From the NCBI RefSeq assembly GCF_023283895.1, contig NZ_JAKILB010000018.1:20980-84979 (forward strand): a stretch of DNA of 64,000 nt, read 5' to 3'. This DNA comes from Shewanella pneumatophori (GTDB taxonomy: Bacteria > Pseudomonadota > Gammaproteobacteria > Enterobacterales > Shewanellaceae). The notes under the pieces are model-generated. The model was not told the origin of the DNA, searched no databases, and was given only the letters and a program-made list of their open reading frames with translations. Positions 1 to 8,803 of this stretch are shown one piece after another. Positions within the stretch are counted from its first letter, which is position 1. Each line of letters begins with the position of its first letter. The position numbers and the translations under genes are program-made.

Positions 1-318
1 CCAGTCTAACACATAGACAATTAAAATTTTTCTTCAAACACATTATTCGCTAAAGCGGCTAAACTCTAGCGAGCAAAGATAAAATATAAACATCAATTTT
101 ATTGCTATAAGCGTATGATTTTATTTGATCTACTAATAAGGAATAAAAATAACTAAACGACCGTTTAAATTGGGTGTTGTAATTTTTTGTGATTAGTCGC
201 ACACTGAATAGCAACTGGTCAAATGATGGCCTAGGCTGCTGTGACAAAGAAGGTTACATTCGGACAATAAAATCATTAATGATCTGGATAGTGAACCTAA
301 GCTAAAAGGAAGCAAGCA
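1..318. other. Intergenic region upstream of fadB
   Basis: AT-rich noncoding stretch before fadB. It holds a PsrA-like palindrome (listed separately) and, at 213-220, the octamer AACTGGTC, which matches one half of the E. coli FadR operator. The other half is not recognisable, so FadR control is not claimed. A minus-strand reading frame at 59-247 has no family resemblance and is treated as chance. No clear sigma-70 promoter could be picked. Confidence 0.5.
154..167. promoter_or_regulatory. Candidate PsrA operator upstream of fadB
   Basis: The 14-mer TAAACGACCGTTTA has arms TAAAC and GTTTA around four bases. It fits the GAAAC-N4-GTTTC-type motif known for PsrA, the TetR-family repressor of fatty-acid degradation in Pseudomonas and Shewanella. 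It lies about 150 bp upstream of fadB, which encodes a typical PsrA target. Binding by PsrA is inferred from motif and context only. Confidence 0.5.
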
Positions 319-2472
319 ATGATCTACCAAAGCCCTACAATTGAGGTTGAGTTACTCGAAAATAATATCGCGCACTTGTGTTTTAACGCACAAGGCTCAG
401 TAAATAAGTTAGACCGAGCAACCCTCGACTCACTAAATGCTGCACTCGATAGCATTCAACAAGATTCTAGTATTAAAGCGTTAATGCTTAGCTCAGCCAA
501 AGATGCCTTTATCGTTGGTGCTGACATCACCGAATTTCTAGGGCTTTTTGCTGAAGACGATACTGTTTTACAGTCTTGGATTGAGCAAGCCAATGATGTA
601 TTTAATAAATTAGAAGACTTACCTTTTCCAACATTGTCAGCGATTAACGGTTTTGCGTTAGGCGGCGGTTGCGAAACAATTCTTGCTACAGACTTCCGTA
701 TCGCAGACACCACAGCTCGCATCGGTCTACCTGAAACTAAGCTAGGTATTATCCCAGGTTTTGGTGGCACAGTTCGTTTACCGCGAGTTATCGGTACCGA
801 CAATGCACTAGAGTGGATCACATCAGGTAAAGATCAACGCCCAGACGCTGCACTTAAAGTCGGTGCAATTGACGCGGTAGTAGCGCCAGAGCACCTCAAG
901 TCTGCAGCGTTAAAAATGCTAAATGATGCCCTAGCAGAAAAGCTAGATTGGCAAACTCGCCGCGCTAAGAAAAAAGCGCCACTCACACTACCTAAACTTG
1001 AAGCCATGATGTCTTTTGCAACGGCTAAAGGCATGGTATTTAAAGTTGCCGGTAAACATTACCCTGCGCCGATGGCGGTAATTAGTGTTATTGAACAAGC
1101 AGCACAATACGGCCGCGCAGAGGCATTACAAGTTGAACATCAAGCGTTTGTAAAGCTTGCTAAAACCGAAGTTGCACAAGCGCTAATTGGTATTTTCTTA
1201 AATGACCAGCTTGTAAAAGGCAAAGCTAAGAAAGCTGGCAAGCTAGCCAAACCGGTAAGCTCAGCTGCGGTATTAGGCGCAGGAATTATGGGTGGTGGTA
1301 TTGCTTATCAAAGTGCCAGCAAAGGCACGCCTATTGTGATGAAGGATATCGCTCAACCAGCCCTTGATTTAGGTTTAGGCGAAGCGGCTAAATTGCTAAC
1401 GGCTCAAGTTAAGCGTGGTCGTTCTAATCCAGCCAAAATGGCAGCGGTACTAAATAACATCACACCGGCTCTCGACTATGCACCGGTTAAAGATGCCGAC
1501 GTAGTAGTAGAAGCAGTTATTGAGCATCCAAAAGTAAAATCTATGGTACTTGCTGAAGTTGAACAACATGTCAGTGAAGATGCCATCATCACCTCTAACA
1601 CCTCAACGATTTCAATCAACCTATTAGCTAAGAGCCTTAAAAAGCCTGACCGCTTCTGTGGTATGCACTTCTTCAATCCGGTGCACAAAATGCCATTGGT
1701 CGAAGTGATCCGTGGTGAAAACAGTTCAGATGAAACTATTGCCTCTGTAGTGGCTTACGCCAGCAAAATGGGCAAAACGCCAATCGTGGTAAATGACTGC
1801 CCAGGCTTTTTCGTCAACCGAGTACTCTTCCCTTACTTTGCAGGCTTTAGTGGCCTACTAGCAGATGGTGCAGATTTTGCGGCTATCGATAAGGTAATGG
1901 AAAAGCAGTTTGGTTGGCCAATGGGCCCTGCTTACCTACTTGACGTTGTAGGTCTCGATACGGGTCATCACGCACAAGCTGTAATGGCCGAAGGCTTCCC
2001 TGATCGTATGGGTAAATCAGGCAAAGATGCTATTGATGTAATGTTTGCAGCTGAGCGCTTTGGTCAGAAGAACAGTAAAGGCTTCTACCAATATTCAGTA
2101 GATCGTCGCGGCAAGCCAAAGAAGGATTTAGACCCAACTAGCTACGAGTTACTGCAAGCTGAGTTTGGCGAGCAAAAAGCTTTTGAATCAGATGAGATCA
2201 TTGCCCGTACTATGATCCCAATGATTATCGAGACAGTTCGTTGTCTTGAAGAAGGAATTATCGCTTCACCTGCTGAAGCTGACATGGGCCTAGTTTACGG
2301 CCTTGGTTTCCCACCATTTAGAGGCGGTGTATTCCGTTACCTAGATACTATGGGTGTGGCTAACTTTGTGGCGCTTGCCGACAAATACGCTCACTTAGGT
2401 GGTCTATACCAAGTAACCGACACTATGCGCGAACTTGCCGCCAACAATGGCAGCTACTACCAGCAGGCTTAA
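319..2472 (+). CDS. fadB: Fatty acid oxidation complex alpha subunit FadB
   Basis: Multifunctional beta-oxidation protein of 717 residues, the usual FadB length. The N-terminal enoyl-CoA hydratase/isomerase domain (about 1-190) carries the two catalytic glutamates in the expected places, E119 in GGGCET and E139 in LPET. The 3-hydroxyacyl-CoA dehydrogenase part starts at about residue 310 with a Rossmann motif (GAGIMGGGIA) and has the catalytic histidine H450 in MHFFNP. It hydrates enoyl-CoA and oxidises L-3-hydroxyacyl-CoA in the cytoplasm, in a heterotetramer with FadA. The ATG follows an AAAGGAAG ribosome-binding site. fadA follows after 18 bp, so the two form an operon, probably under fatty-acid-responsive repression (PsrA-like site at 154-167). 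Confidence 0.97.
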   Translation: MIYQSPTIEVELLENNIAHLCFNAQGSVNKLDRATLDSLNAALDSIQQDSSIKALMLSSAKDAFIVGADITEFLGLFAEDDTVLQSWIEQANDVFNKLEDLPFPTLSAINGFALGGGCETILATDFRIADTTARIGLPETKLGIIPGFGGTVRLPRVIGTDNALEWITSGKDQRPDAALKVGAIDAVVAPEHLKSAALKMLNDALAEKLDWQTRRAKKKAPLTLPKLEAMMSFATAKGMVFKVAGKHYPAPMAVISVIEQAAQYGRAEALQVEHQAFVKLAKTEVAQALIGIFLNDQLVKGKAKKAGKLAKPVSSAAVLGAGIMGGGIAYQSASKGTPIVMKDIAQPALDLGLGEAAKLLTAQVKRGRSNPAKMAAVLNNITPALDYAPVKDADVVVEAVIEHPKVKSMVLAEVEQHVSEDAIITSNTSTISINLLAKSLKKPDRFCGMHFFNPVHKMPLVEVIRGENSSDETIASVVAYASKMGKTPIVVNDCPGFFVNRVLFPYFAGFSGLLADGADFAAIDKVMEKQFGWPMGPAYLLDVVGLDTGHHAQAVMAEGFPDRMGKSGKDAIDVMFAAERFGQKNSKGFYQYSVDRRGKPKKDLDPTSYELLQAEFGEQKAFESDEIIARTMIPMIIETVRCLEEGIIASPAEADMGLVYGLGFPPFRGGVFRYLDTMGVANFVALADKYAHLGGLYQVTDTMRELAANNGSYYQQA

Positions 2473-2490
2473 GCAGAAAGGATTAAAACA

Positions 2491-3654
2491 ATGAAAAACG
2501 CCGTTATCGTAGATTGTATCCGTACGCCAATGGGCCGCTCAAAGGCTGGTGTATTTAGAAATGTACGTGCAGAAACTTTATCTGCAGAACTGATGAAAGC
2601 ACTACTTGAACGCAACCCAAAGCTTGACCCAAACACCATCGAAGATGTGATGTGGGGTTGTGTGCAGCAAACACTAGAGCAAGGTTTTAATATTGCTCGT
2701 AACGCTGCTTTGCTAGCAGGTATTCCTAAGCAAGTTGGTGCGGTTACAGTTAACCGTTTATGTGGCTCATCAATGGATGCTTTACATCAAGCAGCCCGTG
2801 CCATTATGACAGGTCAAGGCGACACCTTTATCGTTGGTGGCGTTGAACATATGGGTCACGTACCGATGAACCATGGTGTCGATTTCCATCCAGGCCTAGC
2901 TAACAACGTGGCTAAAGCCTCAGGCATGATGGGTCTAACCGCAGAGATGCTCGGCAAGATGCACGGTATCACCCGTGAACAACAAGATGCTTTTGCGGTG
3001 CGTTCACACCAGCGTGCGCATGCTGCCACTGTTGAAGGTCGCTTTGCTAATGAAATTGTGGCAATTGAAGGTCACGACGCCGATGGCGCTCTGATTAAAG
3101 TTGATCATGATGAAGTGATCCGCCCAGAAACATCAATGGAATCACTGTCTGGTTTACGCCCTGCTTTTGACCCAGCAAATGGCACAGTTACCGCTGGTAC
3201 CTCTTCAGCACTATCAGATGGCGCATCTGCCATGTTAGTCATGGAAGAAGAAAAAGCTAAAGAGCTAGGTTTACCTATTCGCGCGCGCATTCGCTCAATG
3301 GCGATTGCTGGCTGTGATGCGGCAATTATGGGTTACGGGCCAGTACCTGCAACCCAAAAAGCACTTAAACGTGCAGGCCTAACGGTTGATGACCTAGACG
3401 TTATCGAACTTAATGAAGCCTTTGCTGCGCAGTCGCTACCATGTGTAAAAGACTTAGGTTTAATGGATGTGGTTGACGAAAAAGTTAACCTAAATGGTGG
3501 TGCAATTGCACTTGGTCATCCACTCGGCTGTTCGGGTACTCGTATCTCAACGACCTTAATCAACCTTATGGAAGCCAAAGATGCTAAGTATGGCCTAGCA
3601 ACCATGTGTATTGGTTTAGGCCAAGGTATTGCGACTATTTTTGAGCGCCCATAA
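2491..3654 (+). CDS. fadA: 3-ketoacyl-CoA thiolase FadA
   Basis: Thiolase of 387 residues that cleaves 3-ketoacyl-CoA to acetyl-CoA and a shortened acyl-CoA, the last step of beta-oxidation. All three catalytic residues sit at the E. coli FadA positions: C91 in NRLCGSS, H343 in GHPLG and C373 in CIGLGQG. It is the second gene of the fadBA operon, 18 bp after fadB, with an AAAGGA ribosome-binding site. A strong hairpin terminator closes the operon about 40 bp downstream. Confidence 0.97.
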   Translation: MKNAVIVDCIRTPMGRSKAGVFRNVRAETLSAELMKALLERNPKLDPNTIEDVMWGCVQQTLEQGFNIARNAALLAGIPKQVGAVTVNRLCGSSMDALHQAARAIMTGQGDTFIVGGVEHMGHVPMNHGVDFHPGLANNVAKASGMMGLTAEMLGKMHGITREQQDAFAVRSHQRAHAATVEGRFANEIVAIEGHDADGALIKVDHDEVIRPETSMESLSGLRPAFDPANGTVTAGTSSALSDGASAMLVMEEEKAKELGLPIRARIRSMAIAGCDAAIMGYGPVPATQKALKRAGLTVDDLDVIELNEAFAAQSLPCVKDLGLMDVVDEKVNLNGGAIALGHPLGCSGTRISTTLINLMEAKDAKYGLATMCIGLGQGIATIFERP

Positions 3655-3670
3655 GCTTCAATAACACCAT

Positions 3671-3720
3671 GCGGTTTCAAAACCGCAAACACAAAAAAGC
3701 CAGCTTATGCTGGCTTTTTT
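3671..3720 (+). terminator. Terminator after fadA (probably bidirectional)
   Basis: Two hairpins lie in tandem between the convergent fadA and transglycosylase genes. The first is GCGGTTT/AAACCGC (3671-3686). The second is AAAAAAGCCAGC, loop TTAT, GCTGGCTTTTTT (3693-3720). The A and T tracts on both sides of the second stem suit termination from either strand. Confidence 0.85.
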
Positions 3721-3735
3721 AATTTTTTTAATCAG

Positions 3736-5064
3736 TTAAAGTCTATTCTGATATAACTCGATTCGACTACTTACCTTCTTCAAGTAATGCTTAGTCTCGT
3801 CGTAAGGCAGATTAGTTAATAAGTGTTGGTACACTTCATCAGGGCTCATTTTATTAATGACTTTAGATGCCTTACGGATATTACGTGCTCCATCAGCATT
3901 AAAGGCCCTTGCTACGTTACCAGCCCCGGTGTTGTATGCCGCTATCACGCAATACAAACGACTTTCGTCATTTTCTATCGACTTTAAATAACGCTTATTC
4001 AAGATATTTAGGTAGGCCGCACCCGTTTCAACATTAATATTTGGGGTATAAAGTTCACCAGATGACATAGGCTCGCTTTTTTTCCTAACGATTTGGTTAA
4101 CGTCATAACCAGCTGTAGTCGGCACGATTTGCATCAAGCCATATGCAGGGATCGGCGATGTCGCTTTAGGGTCAAAGCTCGACTCTGAGTGGATCACCGC
4201 CATAATCAGTGCCGATGACACTTGCCACCTGTCACCCTCAGTTTGGGCAAAGTCGACCACCGCATTAGCACGAGAACTCAAACCGTTTTTAGCTAACGCG
4301 ACCTTATATTCGACTATTTTCTTTTCGGTTAATTGCGCTTTCTCTTGCTGGCGATGCTGCTCATAATCTTCAGCTACGCTCTCAAGTCTTTGCTTGGCGC
4401 CTGCAAGGAGCTTTTTCTTTTTTTGTATAGAAACTTGCTCTATGAGATCAACAGAAAGGCTGTCGTTTTTAGTAAGCTGCGCTTTATCAGACTCTTTATC
4501 AATTTCTGTTAATTGCGCTTTTGTTTGAGCAATAATAACTTGCTTAGCCTGCTTCTCATTGGCAGCAGAAAACTCAACCTCAATAACTTTTATCTGAGCT
4601 TGTGTTTGTGGCTGTGCACTTGAAAGAGCTTTAGCTGCAGTGGAATCACCTTTCGCAACTAGCTGTTCAACCTGTTTGGTTACTTCAGCCTTAGCGGCTT
4701 GGTCAGATAAGTTGTTATCGACCAAAACAGAAACCGTCAGCTCACCTTTATCATAATCAATCACGCTTTTAAGGTTTTGATCAGCAGAGTACTCAACATT
4801 TTTATGGGGTTGTGATACATCACCAACACCCCATTTTTGGATAATTTCGGCGCGGTATTTATCAAAATCTTTGAGGTACTCAACGCGCCAGTGCTCATAT
4901 TCAGCCATATATGCGAACACAAAGTCTTGATATTCCTTTTCTGTTTGCTGTTCACTAAGGCTGTTGTCCATTACTGCATCAATTTCTGCAAATCTACCAA
5001 CAGCATTCGCTGTTGGCATACTCAATAATAAGCAGGCCATTAAGCCTGTTAAACGAGTTTTCAT
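3736..5064 (-). CDS. Secreted SLT-type lytic transglycosylase, MltC-like
   Basis: Protein of 442 residues with an N-terminal signal peptide (MKTRLTGLMACLLLSMPTANA). A long charged, Lys/Gln/Glu-rich central part (about 100-260) comes next. The C-terminal SLT domain (about 275-430) has the catalytic glutamate E294 in HSESSFD, the AYGLMQIVP motif and the AAYNTGAGNV motif. Lytic transglycosylases cleave the MurNAc-GlcNAc bond of peptidoglycan with 1,6-anhydro formation, in the periplasm. No lipobox cysteine is visible, unlike true MltC, so it is probably soluble or peptidoglycan-bound. It is the last gene of a minus-strand envelope cluster with lipoproteins, and a GC-rich hairpin separates it from the gene before. 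The ATG follows AAGGGA. Confidence 0.85.
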   Translation of the reverse strand: MKTRLTGLMACLLLSMPTANAVGRFAEIDAVMDNSLSEQQTEKEYQDFVFAYMAEYEHWRVEYLKDFDKYRAEIIQKWGVGDVSQPHKNVEYSADQNLKSVIDYDKGELTVSVLVDNNLSDQAAKAEVTKQVEQLVAKGDSTAAKALSSAQPQTQAQIKVIEVEFSAANEKQAKQVIIAQTKAQLTEIDKESDKAQLTKNDSLSVDLIEQVSIQKKKKLLAGAKQRLESVAEDYEQHRQQEKAQLTEKKIVEYKVALAKNGLSSRANAVVDFAQTEGDRWQVSSALIMAVIHSESSFDPKATSPIPAYGLMQIVPTTAGYDVNQIVRKKSEPMSSGELYTPNINVETGAAYLNILNKRYLKSIENDESRLYCVIAAYNTGAGNVARAFNADGARNIRKASKVINKMSPDEVYQHLLTNLPYDETKHYLKKVSSRIELYQNRL

Positions 5065-5097
5065 TTTGAATCCCTTCTAATAGAAATAGACTAAAGC

Positions 5098-5119
5098 TGG
5101 AGGGGAATCTCCCCCTCCA
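5098..5119. other. GC-rich intercistronic hairpin
   Basis: Perfect 8-bp arms TGGAGGGG and CCCCTCCA around a 6-base loop, in the 66-bp gap between the 199-residue lipoprotein gene and the transglycosylase gene. There is no T run after it on the minus strand, so it is more likely an RNA-stability or processing stem within the operon transcript than a full terminator. Confidence 0.5.
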
Positions 5120-5130
5120 TTAGCAGTTCA

Positions 5131-5730
5131 TTACAGCTTTTGTAATGACGACAGTGCTGCGTCTAATTCTTCCGCCGCTTTTTTACTATTAAACTTATTC
5201 CAAAGTTCTGGATCCTTGTTACCCGCTGCAGCGACAACTTTGGCAATATTCTCATCGTAAGTGGCTTTATCCATACCAACTAACGTATACAGTCCGCCAC
5301 CTGGGCTACGCTGAGTCACAATCACTCTGCTATTAGACAGCGTACGGCTGGTTACGTTTTTAATCACTGACTCAAGGTATTCATTTACCTCTTCCGATAC
5401 TCCATCTGTAGATGATGAATCAATATTAGCGGTTGTTGCTTGCTTAAATAGCGTATTAACGTTGGTCTCAAATTGCTGTGCTAATCTAGCTCTCGCATCG
5501 TTGGTCGCCACATCACGCATAATATTTAATCCAGCAACACTCTTCTTGGCGTAACCAACAGCGCCCATTTCAATGCCCGTAGGCATAACATCGCACACCC
5601 AACGCGGCGCTTCTGTTGCTGGTGAATCAGGATAGAAACAATCAATTTGTTGGACATCCTTGACGGTATCGTTACTTTGACAGCCAGCTAACATGGCGAC
5701 TACAGCAGTTGCTACTAATACTTTTTTCAT
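5131..5730 (-). CDS. LPP20-family outer-membrane lipoprotein
   Basis: Lipoprotein of 199 residues. The signal peptide MKKVLVATAVVAMLAGCQS ends in the lipobox LAGC with C17 as the lipidated residue. The mature part has the LPP20-type pattern: PRWVCD, GYAKKSVAGLNIMRDVATNDARARLAQQF and a later TYTLVG-like strand (LYTLVGMDKATYDENI). LPP20 folds occur in Helicobacter Lpp20 and in Vibrio FlgP. It is fourth in a five-gene cluster, 9 bp after the preceding lipoprotein gene. The AGGGA ribosome-binding site supports the start. The exact function is unknown; an outer-membrane structural or assembly role is inferred. Confidence 0.75.
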   Translation of the reverse strand: MKKVLVATAVVAMLAGCQSNDTVKDVQQIDCFYPDSPATEAPRWVCDVMPTGIEMGAVGYAKKSVAGLNIMRDVATNDARARLAQQFETNVNTLFKQATTANIDSSSTDGVSEEVNEYLESVIKNVTSRTLSNSRVIVTQRSPGGGLYTLVGMDKATYDENIAKVVAAAGNKDPELWNKFNSKKAAEELDAALSSLQKL

Positions 5731-5739
5731 TTTATTCCC

Positions 5740-6780
5740 TTAAAAGCTAAATGTTTCTGATAGTGATTCTGATGTTTTGTGACAAAGACTCGCGAAAATA
5801 GACATGCTATTACAGGTATCTTCAAATTTTACCTTTACCGTATCCCCCCGTTTTACTAGCCCAGCCATATCGCTATCAATCATGACCCATGAGTGATTTG
5901 GCTTAATGCCGTGTTCAGCGTTATTAATAACCTCACCTTCACCATAGCCACGGGTTTCGACTTCAATCTCTCCAGCATAGTTAGTCACTTTTTCATGAGA
6001 AATAAAATCCACCTCCCATTCAGGCTCAACACCTTGATTGCTTCCCATATCAATACGAACCATAGTGCCTACATCGCATTGACGCATCTCAACAATACTG
6101 GCTCTCGGTGCGAGTAAATTTTTTAAATCATCATTACGAGTAACTGAGTATTTGGCTGCATTCGCAATCATGCTATTGATTTGATCTTGCGAGATTGGGC
6201 AACGCGAATTAGAAGTGTCGTAAGAGTAAGTTGTATCTCCAGCAAACTCTATTTGATCCAGGGTGAGCATGTCTGGAAGTGAAACAGCTCTGGTACTCGC
6301 CTCGATTTTAGCCTCAAAGTGACACGCTGGAGCAACTCTAACTCTCTTATCTTGGATAGGGTCGTACGCAACATGTGCGCCTTTAAATTCACGCGAGAAA
6401 TGAGCTACACCAATATCGGTAAAAATAGCAAAATCAGCAATAGGAACACCTTCACTACTATAGCGACCGCTTGCCTCAGCAATTTCTAATTCAGGTTTCA
6501 GCTTCTTAGCTAAACTTCGGTCCACAATTTGCGAACCGGTTTTATTAATCTGCTTTCTCAATGATTGATCGAATGAGGCTGTAATGCTCTTCGCTGTTGA
6601 TGTATCAACTTTTAAGTCTGGTTCGAAAATAACGACCTTAGTACTCGCTGTACCCTTCACCATGTGGCTACTATCTGGCAGTTCTACTCGCGAAGACGCA
6701 GAACAGACATTTGGCCCGGTGCTATTACATCCCGTGATAGCTGTGAGTATTGCTAGCGTTATAAAAGATTTTTTTAACAT
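5740..6780 (-). CDS. Lipoprotein with CsgG/FlgT-like features
   Basis: The preferred ATG at 6780 gives 346 residues and a lipoprotein signal peptide (MLKKSFITLAILTAITGCNS, lipobox ITGC). A GGAT-containing stretch lies about 10 bases upstream. An ATG four codons earlier has no ribosome-binding site. Residues 40-200 have the strand-helix rhythm and the IADFAIFTDIG motif reminiscent of CsgG/FlgO-type domains. The C-terminal part (VRIDMGSNQGVEP, then GYGEGEVIN) recalls the SH3-like end of FlgT, where a MGS-xx-GV motif is common. No family can be assigned with certainty. Position between two LPP20-like lipoproteins suggests a shared outer-membrane complex. Confidence 0.6.
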   Translation of the reverse strand: MLKKSFITLAILTAITGCNSTGPNVCSASSRVELPDSSHMVKGTASTKVVIFEPDLKVDTSTAKSITASFDQSLRKQINKTGSQIVDRSLAKKLKPELEIAEASGRYSSEGVPIADFAIFTDIGVAHFSREFKGAHVAYDPIQDKRVRVAPACHFEAKIEASTRAVSLPDMLTLDQIEFAGDTTYSYDTSNSRCPISQDQINSMIANAAKYSVTRNDDLKNLLAPRASIVEMRQCDVGTMVRIDMGSNQGVEPEWEVDFISHEKVTNYAGEIEVETRGYGEGEVINNAEHGIKPNHSWVMIDSDMAGLVKRGDTVKVKFEDTCNSMSIFASLCHKTSESLSETFSF

Positions 6781-6810
6781 ACCAATATCCATATATTGTT
6801 AGAAAAATAT

Positions 6811-7785
6811 CTAAAGCCCTAAGGCTCCCCAAAAATTCTGTGCTTGTAACTTGGCAGAGAAATGACGTGACGCGCCTTCATCAGCACGTTCAAAGCTGGT
6901 TACCGAGTTAGCGTTGGCGATAATTTCATTGCTAGCGATAACTAGTTGCTGTTGATTTTTAACGGTAATATTTACCTGAACCGTAGAAATGTAGATGTCG
7001 GCGACATAGTTTTTACGCCAATCACTATCAAGCACTAGCTCATGACTGTGAGCCTCACCACCATGCTTAACAACACTGATTTTATTCTGGTTCAAATAGT
7101 GGGTAACCGCTTCACTCATCCACTTATCACGAGGCTCAGCCAAGACCATAACTTTCAAACCTGAATGAACATCGACAACTTTTGCTTTAAGCATAGGAAT
7201 AACGTTAGCTGCCACCTTTTGCTTTTCAGCAGGAGACAATGCATAAAGCATTGATTGACGGCTAGCCATTTTAGCTTCGAGTTCTACTGTATTATTGTTT
7301 TTTAACCACCACACTAATGGATCGGTTTGCGCTAATCTGTCTAATTCAAATTGAGCTGCTGCATTGTACTCAGCAATATCAGCACGTAGTTGAGACTTAA
7401 TCGTGGCTTTATTGACACTAGCCTCTACATAAAAAGTATCACCGCTTTGCTCTGCTTTAGTGAAGCTCACACCGCTTAATATAAGAGCTGAAGTTTGGGT
7501 GTTGACGCTAAAATCATTTAACTGCTGATAATGCTCTCGACCATTAATGTCATTGGCAATGTTTCGACTCAAGCCAGTTGATTGAACCTGAGTCCATAAT
7601 TGTTGGTTTAGTGCACTTAATGCTTTTTGCTTTGCGTTTTCAAGATTTGAACCTTGCCCTACTGCCACCAATTGCGCTTCATTTGTCGTTATAGGGTTAA
7701 GATACCAATTAGGTACCTTGGCTGTTGTCTGGCAACCAGATAATAATGCCCAACCTAAAAACAAGCTGGTAAGTTTTAAGTGCAT
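6811..7785 (-). CDS. LPP20-like lipoprotein, large form
   Basis: Lipoprotein of 324 residues with signal peptide and lipobox LSGC (C18). The mature protein starts with PNWYLNP and VAVGQGSNLENAKQKALSAL, the hallmark of LPP20-type domains (Pro-x-Trp-Tyr, then a Gly-x-Gly strand and an Ala-rich helix). A second module (about 200-324) contains DIYISTVQVNITVKN and resembles the duplicated alpha/beta units of such proteins. A good AGGAAG ribosome-binding site precedes the ATG. It is the second gene of the minus-strand cluster, 32 bp after the membrane protein gene. The exact role is unknown. Confidence 0.7.
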   Translation of the reverse strand: MHLKLTSLFLGWALLSGCQTTAKVPNWYLNPITTNEAQLVAVGQGSNLENAKQKALSALNQQLWTQVQSTGLSRNIANDINGREHYQQLNDFSVNTQTSALILSGVSFTKAEQSGDTFYVEASVNKATIKSQLRADIAEYNAAAQFELDRLAQTDPLVWWLKNNNTVELEAKMASRQSMLYALSPAEKQKVAANVIPMLKAKVVDVHSGLKVMVLAEPRDKWMSEAVTHYLNQNKISVVKHGGEAHSHELVLDSDWRKNYVADIYISTVQVNITVKNQQQLVIASNEIIANANSVTSFERADEGASRHFSAKLQAQNFWGALGL

Positions 7786-7817
7786 ACTTCTTCCTTGAAA
7801 TAGTTAATTATTAAAGG

Positions 7818-8567
7818 TTATTGGCTCTTCAATAGCGTCTTATATTCAAAATGAGTTAACAGGGCTTCAATCATCACTTGGGGGGCTAACTCTGTAACAG
7901 CAAAATAGTTAGGCTCAAGCTTACGGCTTGCCGCTAAAGCTCCACCGATATCATCAACGCCTCTATCAAGCTGCGCATTTAACTGAGCAATTACCGCTAC
8001 ATCTTGGCTGCCTAAACTTCCATAATTAACCGCACCAAGTATTAAACTGTAAAACATAACGCTTTTACCTAGGTCATGTGCTTCAGCATAGTATTCAAGA
8101 TTATTCGCATCAGAAAAGTAGCTATCTACTCCCAAAAAGTAAGACGCTAAATTATCGGAAAGGAGTGTTCTATTGAGGTAAGGAATCGCCGCTTGAAAAT
8201 CAGGTTGTAAACCAACAATGGCGTAACCAGATAAACGTTCATCTTTTATTGCCAAGGTTAATTGATATTTTGGATGACCATAATAAAAATAATATACGTC
8301 TGTATCTACAGACGAACGCTTTGATACATGAGGAGTGCCAAACAAACTCGTCACGTAGGCTTTGGTTTGGCCCACATGCAAATGCGAAATTTGCTTGTAT
8401 TCAATATCATTAGTCCAGTGCGCAACAAAAGATTCATAGGCAGAATTAACTGCTTCTTTAGTATCATTCCATTGTCCGAACCACAACATCACAGCGACAG
8501 CAGTAAGTGCGATACTTTGGAGTTTCCCCCAAAAACCGATCCTAGCCGCCTGTTCACGACCTTCCAT
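7818..8567 (-). CDS. Membrane-anchored protein with BamE/SmpA-like motif
   Basis: Protein of 249 residues with one membrane segment near the N terminus (about 15-31) and a short cytoplasmic tail; the rest is probably periplasmic. Residues 60-115 read L-x-VGQTKAYVTSLFGTP, then YYFYYG and LTLAIKDERLSGY. This is the order of motifs in SmpA/OmlA (BamE)-type folds and may correspond to the ETEC_3214 domain family; that assignment is from memory and uncertain. The C-terminal half lists no known motif. It is the first gene of the five-gene envelope cluster, so the promoter should lie in 8568-8803. The AGGA ribosome-binding site is rather far from the ATG (about 14 bases). Confidence 0.55.
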   Translation of the reverse strand: MEGREQAARIGFWGKLQSIALTAVAVMLWFGQWNDTKEAVNSAYESFVAHWTNDIEYKQISHLHVGQTKAYVTSLFGTPHVSKRSSVDTDVYYFYYGHPKYQLTLAIKDERLSGYAIVGLQPDFQAAIPYLNRTLLSDNLASYFLGVDSYFSDANNLEYYAEAHDLGKSVMFYSLILGAVNYGSLGSQDVAVIAQLNAQLDRGVDDIGGALAASRKLEPNYFAVTELAPQVMIEALLTHFEYKTLLKSQ

Positions 8568-8803
8568 GTCAACTCAAATTCCTTTTAAGTCAAAAGTATA
8601 AAAACACATCAATGTTAACTAATTTAGTAACATATCACAATTGGACCAATTGTTTAGAAATTATTCCCTAACACGAAAAGATTAAAAATATTTAAAGCCA
8701 TGCTGTTTGCTATATATCTCGGGATATATCACGGTATAACCCGCTTGCTTGTGAAAAGATCACTATAATTCGGATTAGCTATTTATACGGGACACGTTCA
8801 GTC

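Noticed and set aside
213..229. FadR operator upstream of fadB
   Set aside because: Only the half AACTGGTC matches; the other half does not.
59..247. Minus-strand 62-residue reading frame upstream of fadB
   Set aside because: No ribosome-binding site, no family resemblance, and it overlaps the PsrA-like operator region.
8712..8729. ATATATC/GATATAT inverted repeat upstream of ybaK
   Set aside because: Short AT-rich arms, common by chance in such sequence; no matching regulator known.
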